DNA of 64,000 bases. Origin: JAEZDC01 sp036676415. Its GTDB lineage: Bacteria > Bacteroidota > Bacteroidia > Chitinophagales > Chitinophagaceae. The notes beneath the pieces were generated by a model. That model did no database searches. It was not told where the DNA came from and saw nothing but the letters and a program-made list of their open reading frames with translations. Location of the stretch: positions 62,001 through 126,000 of the forward strand of contig JAKFCX010000015.1 of the NCBI GenBank assembly GCA_036676415.1, in the 5' to 3' direction. Position numbers and translations under genes: made by a program. Numbering within the stretch: the stretch's first letter is position 1; the number at the start of each line of letters is the position of its first letter. Shown here piece after piece: positions 57,115 to 64,000 of the stretch.

Positions 57115-59535
57115 CTAGATCCTTCCCGCCTCTTCAATAGCAGAACGTTGTTTGATGTTCACTTTTTGTCCTTTGCTGAAATGGTAACGTAGCGACAGCC
57201 CCACATTTCTCCACCTGAAATACTGGTCAAAATCATTTTGGTTACCGTTGATGTTGGTGGTCCACAGGTAACGGAAACCCTTGAAGAGGTCATTCACATT
57301 TGCCGTTACTTCAAATTTCTTTTTCAGGAATGATTTTCTTACTGCGATATCTGTACGATGCATTGAAGCCATCCGGTATAATCCGGATGCAGCCGGGCCA
57401 CGGAATACAAGGTTCAGCTCTACACGAAAATCCTGCGGCAGCACAATGGTGTGGTTACTCTGCACCATAAAGAACAATTGTTCGTTCTCTACTTTACCCT
57501 GGTTCGTGGTCATGTTGAACTTGCTTTGATTAAGTACAATGGTATTCTGGGATTCCCATTTTTTTGCAATGCGCAAAGGTGCCAGGGCGGTAAGGCTCAG
57601 GTTATAGCCATCATCCACATTCCCCGTGGTATAAATGGTAGTACCTGTGTTTACATCCAGTATCGGTATCTCAGACATAACATCTTTGTTCAACTGGTAA
57701 GTAGCGGTGAGTATGTATAACTTCTTTATCGTTTGTGCAATGCTGAATATATGGCTGTACTGCGGACGAAGTGCCGTGTTTCCTTCATACCAAGTGTACG
57801 GGTCACGGTAAGCCCTGAACGGGTTTAAATTGCCATAGTTAGGCCTGGTAATCCTGCGGGTATAACTATAGTTCACCCCGTAATTATCACTCACTTTGTG
57901 TTGTACGAAAACACCCGGGAAGAAATCAAGGTAGTTCCTGCTGTTCACCTGAAGGGTGGTGTACGAAATACCAACACCGTCTGTTTGCTCTGCACGAAGA
58001 CCGGCCTGTGCCGATACCCTTTTGCTCAACGTACCATTCCAGGTAACATAAGCTGCATATATTTTTTCTTTATAGTTGAAATAATTGGTGCGGTTCACAT
58101 CAGGAATTAGCGAACCATTGTTAAAATAAAAACGGGAATCATTATCAGATTCTACGCGGCTCATTTTGGCACCCATTTCCAGCTTATGCTTTTTGTTCAG
58201 GGGATGCACATAATCAATCTTGCCCGACCATATATCATATCCTGCCGGAACAGAAGTGTACAGCCTTTCGTTAGTGGTAATATTGCCGGAAATATCTGTA
58301 TAGTAATTGAACAGGTCCGATTCCCGGCGGTTACGAATGTTTACATAATCAATATCAGCACTGAACTGCCTGCCCAACGTATCAAGTTTACCAAGATAGT
58401 GGATATTGGATGTGAGGTTTTTAAACCTGCCCCTGTTCAAATTATCCGCATTAACGTAGTCGGTATACTCTTTCGGTGAATTGCCGATATAGGTATCTGT
58501 AAGAAATTCATCTGTTCCTTTACTATCTGCCCAGTAGACCATTCCACCAATGCTGTGCTTTGTGTTAAATGAATAGTCAGTTCCGAAACGAACCGAGACA
58601 GGAAGATCGTTCTTAAAATTACCGATGGCTGCCTGGTCAAAATAGATGGTCTGCGGCCCGTAGAATACTCTGGTAAAAGTTGAGTTACGTCCGCCTTCAC
58701 GGTGGCTTCCATCAACACTCAAAAATGAACTCCAGTCGCCTCCTTTAAAATTAATATTGCCTCCATAGCTGTAACTGGTTTGTTTATAAAAATTGTAGCT
58801 CGCATTTGCATACACACTGCCATTTATACCCCGTTGTGTATTCTTTTTCAGGTTGATGTTTAATATACCCGATGTTCCCTCTGCGTCATATTTTGCCGAG
58901 GGGTTAGTAATGATCTCGATGTTCCTGATATTTTCGGCAGGCATTCCCTCCAGCATGGTTCTTAAGTCTCTTGCAGAAAGATAAGTGAGCTTACCATTCA
59001 GCATCACTGTTACGCCAGCTCTTCCGTTTAGTTGAATATTGCCTTCTGCATCAATAAAAACACCCGGAGATTTGGCCAGTACACCAAATGCAGTATTGCC
59101 CTGCGCCATCGCCGTGTTTTCAATAGTAACCACCAGCTTATCTGCTTCCTGGGTAATGGTAGGGCGTAATGCAACTACCGTAACCTCGTCTAATTTTTTT
59201 CCTTCTGCCTGAAGTATGATGGTACTGAAATCTTTGCTGAAGCTGCTACCGGCTTCAAAAACAGCCGTTTTAAACTCGGCAAAACCAATGGCCGTAAAAC
59301 GGAGCAAATAGCTCCCCGGCGAAGGTGAAGCAAGCCTGAAATTTCCTGCCGAATCTGTAATGGCCGCAGCCACAGATTGCTGGCTGGCTGCATTCATCAA
59401 TATAACATTGGCAAAAGCTACGGGTATGCTTTTTTCATCAGTTAACCTGCCCGTTATCTGCGAAAACGCCGTTGTACAAAACAACAGCGCAATAAAAACC
59501 CAATAGAATTTACTCTTAATGATGGAGTGGAGCAT
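57115..59535 (-). CDS. TonB-dependent receptor family protein (outer membrane barrel)
   Basis: 806 residues from the ATG at 59535, signal MLHSIIKSKFYWVFIALLFCTTAFSQ. An N-terminal CarboxypepD_reg-like domain (TGRLTDEKSIPVAFANVILMN) is followed by a plug-like part (TITQEADKLVVTIENTAMAQGNTAFGVLAKSPGVFID, residues about 130-220) and a large outer-membrane beta-barrel of the family with FNTKHSIGGMVYWADS strands. This is the OMP_b-brl_3 group; substrates are unknown, no SusD partner lies nearby. Confidence 0.88.
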   Translation of the reverse strand: MLHSIIKSKFYWVFIALLFCTTAFSQITGRLTDEKSIPVAFANVILMNAASQQSVAAAITDSAGNFRLASPSPGSYLLRFTAIGFAEFKTAVFEAGSSFSKDFSTIILQAEGKKLDEVTVVALRPTITQEADKLVVTIENTAMAQGNTAFGVLAKSPGVFIDAEGNIQLNGRAGVTVMLNGKLTYLSARDLRTMLEGMPAENIRNIEIITNPSAKYDAEGTSGILNINLKKNTQRGINGSVYANASYNFYKQTSYSYGGNINFKGGDWSSFLSVDGSHREGGRNSTFTRVFYGPQTIYFDQAAIGNFKNDLPVSVRFGTDYSFNTKHSIGGMVYWADSKGTDEFLTDTYIGNSPKEYTDYVNADNLNRGRFKNLTSNIHYLGKLDTLGRQFSADIDYVNIRNRRESDLFNYYTDISGNITTNERLYTSVPAGYDIWSGKIDYVHPLNKKHKLEMGAKMSRVESDNDSRFYFNNGSLIPDVNRTNYFNYKEKIYAAYVTWNGTLSKRVSAQAGLRAEQTDGVGISYTTLQVNSRNYLDFFPGVFVQHKVSDNYGVNYSYTRRITRPNYGNLNPFRAYRDPYTWYEGNTALRPQYSHIFSIAQTIKKLYILTATYQLNKDVMSEIPILDVNTGTTIYTTGNVDDGYNLSLTALAPLRIAKKWESQNTIVLNQSKFNMTTNQGKVENEQLFFMVQSNHTIVLPQDFRVELNLVFRGPAASGLYRMASMHRTDIAVRKSFLKKKFEVTANVNDLFKGFRYLWTTNINGNQNDFDQYFRWRNVGLSLRYHFSKGQKVNIKQRSAIEEAGRI

Positions 59536-59791
59536 AACAGGCAATTGAATGAATGATTTCGATTGAACAGGAAATTACTTGTTACGAAATAATTCGTTAA
59601 CAGGTTCTTGATGTTCGGCTGGGTATTGGTTTAAGTGGAAACCACCATGTTTAAGTGTGCAGCAAAAAAGCTATAAATCTCTGAAAGAGAATCCCGGTCG
59701 CAAACCATGAACTAGCATAGGAATCAGCCAACTACCAGAAACAAAAAAGCCTCAGGTAATTGGTTCACAATTAAATGAGACTTTAAAGCTG

Positions 59792-59864
59792 TGGTGTGGG
59801 CCGGGATCGAACCGGCGACACAAGGATTTTCAGTCCTTTGCTCTACCGACTGAGCTACCGCACC
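59792..59864 (-). tRNA. tRNA-Phe (GAA)
   Basis: Minus strand: acceptor GGTGCGG with CCACACC, D arm AGCTCAGTCGGTAGAGC, anticodon stem AAGGA / TCCTT with loop CTGAAAA (GAA), and T arm GCCGG TTCGATC CCGGC. A is the discriminator and CCA is not encoded. The fifth acceptor pair is C.A instead of a Watson-Crick pair. Confidence 0.95.
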
Positions 59865-59922
59865 ATCCTTGAACATCGAACAAGGAACAAGGAATGTTGA
59901 ACCCTGGTTGATTATCGGGCTG

Positions 59923-59930
59923 CAAATATA
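59923..59930 (-). promoter_or_regulatory. -7 box for tRNA-Phe
   Basis: TATATTTG on the minus strand, 58 bp upstream of the tRNA 5' end. The matching -33 element is weak. Confidence 0.5.
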
Positions 59931-60096
59931 AGGGGAAACCTATTGCAGCCAAGATGCTTCACAAACTTTTTTCCATTCTTTGTGTTGCAACCATACAGGC
60001 AGGATTATTTCAAAAGAAAACGATTCAACAGAATGCAACCTGTTTGTATGTTTTACGGAACGTAAATTGTAACAAACTACCCAAACACCTCCCTGG

Positions 60097-60624
60097 ATGG
60101 AAAATCACTTTATTGGTAAGAACCTTATACCGGAGAATGAACCTGAAAGACTTAAGATCGTTCAACGATATCTCTCTATTATCCCCGACGGATATTTTGT
60201 GAACCTGGCAACCATCATGGCCAGAACTTTCAATGTGCCCATCGCACTCATATCTTTTGTCGATAAAACACAAGTCATTTTTCCGGGTAACTATGGAATG
60301 GAAGATGTAAAAGTCGCTCCAAGAGGTGTCAGCCTCTGCTCACTGGCCATATTGGATGAGGCCCCGACAGTTTTTGAAGATGCACTGAAGGAACCATGTT
60401 TACTGGCCAACCCGCTGGTAACAGGTAGTTTTGGTTTGCGTTTCTATGCAGGCGCCCCTGTTGTTACCACTGAGGGTTACGCCATCGGTACAGCATGTAT
60501 CGTGGATAAAGAACCAAGAACATTCTCAAAAGAAGACATAACCATGCTTGAATATTTCGCCAAAGTTGCCATGCAGGAAGTGCAGCTGAGAGACCAGATG
60601 CTATATCAACAGCCGGCGGCATAA
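60097..60624 (+). CDS. GAF-domain protein
   Basis: 175 residues, almost entirely one GAF domain: LATIMARTFNVPIALISFVDKTQVIFPGNYGM, then SLCSLAILDEAPTVFEDALKE and LRFYAGAPVVTTEGYAIGTACIVDKEPRTF. GAF domains sense small ligands. No output domain is attached, so it probably acts with a partner. Its nearest neighbours are tRNA-Phe and asnS. Confidence 0.87.
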   Translation: MENHFIGKNLIPENEPERLKIVQRYLSIIPDGYFVNLATIMARTFNVPIALISFVDKTQVIFPGNYGMEDVKVAPRGVSLCSLAILDEAPTVFEDALKEPCLLANPLVTGSFGLRFYAGAPVVTTEGYAIGTACIVDKEPRTFSKEDITMLEYFAKVAMQEVQLRDQMLYQQPAA

Positions 60625-60660
60625 TAATCAGCACTGCAGGTTTCCACCTGATTCGTGTTC

Positions 60661-60795
60661 CTCAATTCGTGCAATTCGTGTTACTGGTTTCGTGTAATTC
60701 GTGTCCTCAATTCGTATAATTCGTGTTTCTCAATTCGTGTAATCCGTGTTACTCAATTCGTGTAATTCGTGTTGCTCAATTCGTGTTGCTCAATC
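60661..60795. repeat. 23-bp tandem repeat
   Basis: About five and a half units of the form CTCAATTCGTGTAATTCGTGT with two or so more bases, starting at 60661, 60684, 60706, 60729, 60752 and a short one at 60775. It separates the convergent GAF and asnS genes. Confidence 0.85.
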
Positions 60796-60801
60796 CTGCT
60801 C

Positions 60802-62253
60802 CTAGAATTCACAGTTTTTCGGTGTTCTCGCAAAAGCGATCACATCACGGATATTCGTCATACCGGTTACGAACTGCACCATTCTTTCAAACCCTAAACC
60901 GAAACCGGCATGTGGAACAGTACCAAAGCGACGGGTATCTAAATACCAGCTCATTTCTTCAGCCGGTATATCCATGGCCTTCATCCTGTTCTCCAGCTTC
61001 TCCAATCGCTCTTCTCGCTGGCTTCCACCGACGATCTCGCCAATGCCGGGAGCAAGAATATCCATCGCCGCTACCGTTTCCTTTCCAGGCTCACAACCAT
61101 CATCCAGCCTCATATAAAATGCTTTGATGGCAGCAGGATAATTGGTAACGATCACCGGCTTTTTAAAATGCTTTTCTACAAGGTACCTTTCATGCTCACT
61201 CTGCATGTCGATGCCCCATTTTACTTCGTATTGAAACTTCTTCTTTTTATAAGCAGGGCTTTGCAGCAGTATATCTATCGCTTCAGTATAAGTGATCCTC
61301 TCAAATTGATTATTCAGTACAAACTCCAGCTTCTCCATCAGTCCAAACTCACTTCGCTTGTCCTGCGGTAATTGCTTTTCTTCCTCAGCCAAACGTTGTG
61401 CAAGAAATTCGATGTCTTCCCTGTTGTTATCTAATGCATAGCGGATAATGTACTGGATGAATTCTTCCGCCAGGTTCATATTATCTTCCAGGTCGTTGAA
61501 AGCTACTTCGGGTTCTATCATCCAGAATTCTGCAAGGTGGCGGGTAGTATTTGAATTCTCTGCCCTGAAGGTTGGACCGAACGTATAAATATCACTGAAA
61601 GCCATTGCACCCAATTCACCTTCGAGTTGACCACTCACTGTGAGGTTAGTGCTCTTACCAAAGAAATCTTCTTTGTAGTTGATGCTGCCATCTTCATTCT
61701 TAGGAGCAGAGCCATCCATCGGCAATGTGGTTACACGAAACATTTCTCCTGCACCTTCGGCATCCGAAGCAGTAATGATGGGTGTATGCAGGTAAACAAA
61801 TCCTTTCTCATTAAAGAATTTATGTACTGCAAATGCAAGAGAATGCCTCACCCTGAATACTGCACTAAAAGTATTGGTACGAAAACGTAAATGCGCTTTC
61901 TCTCTTAAAAATTCAAGACTGTGTTTCTTAGGTTGTAAAGGATATTTCTCCGCATCAGAATCACCCAGTATCTCAACTGAAGTTGCCTTCAGCTCTATCT
62001 TTTGTCCTTTACCAAGGGAAGCAACCACTTCTCCGGTTACTTTCAATGAAGCACCTGTGGTGATACGCTTTATAGTTGCTTCATCCAGCAAACCCAATGT
62101 GGCCACTACCTGCAGGTTATTATTGGTACTGCCATCATTCAAAGCAATGAACTGGTTATTACGGAATGTTCTTACCCATCCCATAACCGTTACTTCGTGA
62201 CCTGTTTGCTCTGATTGCAGCAGTGATTTGATCTTTACTCTCTTGTTGAACAT
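60802..62253 (-). CDS. asnS: Asparaginyl-tRNA synthetase
   Basis: 483 residues from the ATG MFNKRVKIKSLLQSEQTGHEVTVMGWVRTFRNNQFIALNDGS at 62253; the frame extends 20 codons further through a repeat and is rejected there. N-terminal OB-fold anticodon-binding domain, then class II catalytic domain with motif 2 TFGPTFRAENSNTTRHLAEFWMIEPEV and motif 3 GFGLGFERMVQFVTGMTNIRDVIAFARTPKNCEF. It charges tRNA-Asn. Confidence 0.97.
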   Translation of the reverse strand: MFNKRVKIKSLLQSEQTGHEVTVMGWVRTFRNNQFIALNDGSTNNNLQVVATLGLLDEATIKRITTGASLKVTGEVVASLGKGQKIELKATSVEILGDSDAEKYPLQPKKHSLEFLREKAHLRFRTNTFSAVFRVRHSLAFAVHKFFNEKGFVYLHTPIITASDAEGAGEMFRVTTLPMDGSAPKNEDGSINYKEDFFGKSTNLTVSGQLEGELGAMAFSDIYTFGPTFRAENSNTTRHLAEFWMIEPEVAFNDLEDNMNLAEEFIQYIIRYALDNNREDIEFLAQRLAEEEKQLPQDKRSEFGLMEKLEFVLNNQFERITYTEAIDILLQSPAYKKKKFQYEVKWGIDMQSEHERYLVEKHFKKPVIVTNYPAAIKAFYMRLDDGCEPGKETVAAMDILAPGIGEIVGGSQREERLEKLENRMKAMDIPAEEMSWYLDTRRFGTVPHAGFGLGFERMVQFVTGMTNIRDVIAFARTPKNCEF

Positions 62254-62291
62254 CTGTTTTATTTTTTGGAGGCAAGCGGCAACGCTTAGCG

Positions 62292-62320
62292 CATCTTCGG
62301 TTGCGTCGCACACTTGTACT
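62292..62320 (+). repeat. Dispersed 28-bp repeat, copy 3
   Basis: CATCTTCG then GTTGCGTCGCACACTTGT then ACT, upstream of asnS (which reads the other way). Confidence 0.7.
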
Positions 62321-62340
62321 GTTTGAATTTCCAGCAGTCT

Positions 62341-62420
62341 ACCGCAAAGAACGCTAAGCTATCGCAAAGTAAACGCAAAGGCTTTGCGGTACTTAGCGTC
62401 TTCTTTGTGAACTTTGCGGT
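62341..62420. repeat. Large palindromic repeat in the asnS-rho intergenic region
   Basis: An 80-bp near-palindrome centred at 62380: ACCGCAAAG ... CTTTGCGGT, CGCTAAG ... CTTAGCG and a central GCAAAG|GCTTTGC. The unit of CGCAAAG repeated several times is a common intergenic pattern in this phylum. Confidence 0.75.
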
Positions 62421-62688
62421 TTTAAGGGCAGCAAAGATAAGTATCCGGCCTTTTCAGCTGCCATCAAACCATAAGGACCCTTGCCACAGGCTACAGGAGC
62501 CAGGACAAAGCAGGGTACAAAGACCAAAAAAATTCTTGTTTTAGGAAATTCTCCCTTAACATTGCACTGGAATCAGACCGGAGAAATCCTCAGTTCCACT
62601 TCAGGCTTGCCGGTTTTCCAGGTTCAACCAACCGATTTCAATAAAATCCCACGACAAAAAATTCACTTCTCTCTAGAATCTTCAATTT

Positions 62689-64000
62689 ATGTACGACATT
62701 TTGCAATTGAACGACATGCTGCTGCCAGAGTTACATGATGTAGCCGAGCAACTCGCAATCCCTAATTTTAAAAAGCTGAACAAGCAGGATCTTATCTATA
62801 AAATACTGGACAGCCAGGCTGTTACCGAAAGCGGTAAACCTGAGCCCAAAAAGAAATCACCCGCTAAAGGCAAGAAAACGGTGAAAGCTTCTACCGGTAA
62901 TGTTACCGAAGAAGCTGAAGTAATGGGTAATGATGAAGAGGCTGAAGTTGCGAAAGCACCAGCAAAGCCCAAAGCTGAGAAAGCAGAGCCTAAAAAACAG
63001 GCAGCTCCGGTATCAAAAAAACCAAAACTTACAAAAGCGTCTGAAGTTCCGGCGGCAACGGCCGAGGCAGGCAATGAAGCAGAAGCGGATAAAAGTACAG
63101 AAGCTGCAAAACCTGCAGCATCCGGAAATACTACTGACGAGATCCCTAATGTGGAGCATTTCTTCCAGCGTGTAGCACCACAGAAGAAAGAGCCTGCATT
63201 CAATATAGAATTTGATGGTGTGATAATGGGTGAAGGTGTGCTGGAAATGATGCCGGATGGTTATGGTTTCCTTCGTTCATCTGATTACAACTATTTATCG
63301 TCTCCTGATGATGTGTATGTTTCTCCATCGCAGATAAAATTATTCGGCCTGAAAACAGGTGATACTGTTTTTGGTGCTGTTCGTCCACCGAAAGAAGGTG
63401 AAAAATATTTTGCCCTTCTAAAGGTTGACAGCATTAATGGTAAAAGACCGGATGAAGTAAGAGATCGGGTTCCTTTCGATTACCTCACCCCGCTTTTCCC
63501 TTACGAAAAGCTGAACCTGTTCACTACAGCCAATGATTATCCAACAAGGATCATGGACCTGTTCACGCCAATTGGTAAAGGACAGAGGGGTTTGATCGTT
63601 GCCCAGCCAAAAGTTGGTAAAACGATGTTGCTGAAGGCTGTTGCCAATGCTATTGCAGCCAACCATCCTGAATGTTATTTGATGGTGGTACTGGTAGATG
63701 AAAGACCGGAAGAGGTGACTGATATGGAAAGAAGTGTAAAAGCAGAGGTGATCGCTTCTACATTTGATGAACCTGCTGAGAAACACGTTAAGGTTTCTAC
63801 CATGGCGCTCCAGAAAGCAAAAAGACTGGTTGAGTGTGGACACGATGTGGTGATACTGCTTGACTCTATTACTCGTTTGGCAAGAGCACATAATACAGTG
63901 GCCCCATCTTCCGGTAAAGTATTATCGGGTGGTGTGGAAGCCAATGCAATGCAGAAACCAAAACAGTTCTTCGGAGCTGCAAGAAAGATAGAGCATGGCG
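62689..64000 (+). CDS. rho: Transcription termination factor Rho (N-terminal part)
   Basis: The gene runs past the window end; 437 codons are visible. N-terminal Rho_N (LLPELHDVAEQLAIPNFKKLNKQDLIYKILD) is followed by a long Lys/Ala/Pro/Glu-rich insertion (about residues 47-150), the RNA-binding CSD (GVLEMMPDGYGFLRSSDYNYLSSPDDVYVSPSQIKLFGLKTGD) and the ATPase: P-loop QPKVGKTMLLK, then VLVDERPEEVTDM and VVILLDSITRLARAHN. Rho releases RNA polymerase at terminators. The insertion looks disordered; such insertions occur in Bacteroidota Rho. Confidence 0.97.
   Translation, partial: MYDILQLNDMLLPELHDVAEQLAIPNFKKLNKQDLIYKILDSQAVTESGKPEPKKKSPAKGKKTVKASTGNVTEEAEVMGNDEEAEVAKAPAKPKAEKAEPKKQAAPVSKKPKLTKASEVPAATAEAGNEAEADKSTEAAKPAASGNTTDEIPNVEHFFQRVAPQKKEPAFNIEFDGVIMGEGVLEMMPDGYGFLRSSDYNYLSSPDDVYVSPSQIKLFGLKTGDTVFGAVRPPKEGEKYFALLKVDSINGKRPDEVRDRVPFDYLTPLFPYEKLNLFTTANDYPTRIMDLFTPIGKGQRGLIVAQPKVGKTMLLKAVANAIAANHPECYLMVVLVDERPEEVTDMERSVKAEVIASTFDEPAEKHVKVSTMALQKAKRLVECGHDVVILLDSITRLARAHNTVAPSSGKVLSGGVEANAMQKPKQFFGAARKIEHG

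Noticed and set aside
59954..60273. Frames overlapping the GAF gene start on both strands
   Set aside because: The GAF frame covers them and the alternative products have no domain.
60661..60795. CRISPR array
   Set aside because: The units are contiguous with no spacers, so it is a plain tandem repeat; no cas genes nearby.
62253..62313. 20-residue N-terminal extension of asnS
   Set aside because: It lies on the dispersed repeat; the AsnRS fold starts at MFNKRVKIKSLL.

Overview
The window looks like a chromosomal segment of a Bacteroidota bacterium, most likely Chitinophagaceae or a close relative. The evidence is a type IX secretion type-B C-terminal domain, CarboxypepD_reg/TonB receptors, DUF4199 and DUF4834 proteins, promoters of the Bacteroidota type (TTTG, about 19-21 nt, then TAnnTTTG), weak Shine-Dalgarno use, tRNAs without an encoded CCA, and modest GC. 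Gene functions come from reading the protein sequences; no database search was run.

Region by region. 0-10 kb: end of a SixA-type phosphatase, an EamA transporter and a glycosyltransferase, then rpmH-rnpA-yidD. Next, reading leftward, come a SurA-like chaperone, a type IX cargo protein and two paralogous secreted proteins with tail-fibre-like modules. 10-15.3 kb: rimP-nusA-infB on the minus strand; a terminator-like hairpin lies between a clear promoter and the rimP start. 15.3-20 kb: small regulators and stress genes (HAD, LuxR-type, DUF4199, thioredoxin-like, GreA/Rnk-like). 20-24.7 kb: a tight six-gene operon with MlaE, MlaF and MlaD homologues followed by two papain-like proteins and a lipoprotein. 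24.7-34.9 kb: a multi-PAS kinase, a CAT-anticodon tRNA with its own promoter and terminator, a single-domain response regulator, and a Crp/Fnr regulator. After the regulator comes an exact FNR-type palindrome and an oxidoreductase-YceI-DoxX set; then a WD40-like lipoprotein, a glutamine-rich protein, a DEAD-box helicase and a probable structured RNA with its terminator. 34.9-45.9 kb: PepSY protein, TonB receptor, rhomboid protease, M48 peptidase, a secreted protein, a DUF885 protein and a two-domain lipoprotein.

45.9-57 kb is the accessory part. It holds two single-gene units each bounded by its own short inverted repeat, a REP-associated transposase bracketed by REP-like hairpins, and a two-gene locus: an XRE regulator and a 1033-residue protein fusing a PD-(D/E)XK nuclease to a STAND-type NTPase and a C-terminal region with a threefold repeated motif. 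The last is the best candidate for a poorly described (probably antiviral) system. Noncoding stretches there carry several tandem repeats. 57-64 kb returns to core genes: a TonB-family receptor, tRNA-Phe, a GAF protein, asnS and the 5' part of rho, separated by tandem and inverted repeats.
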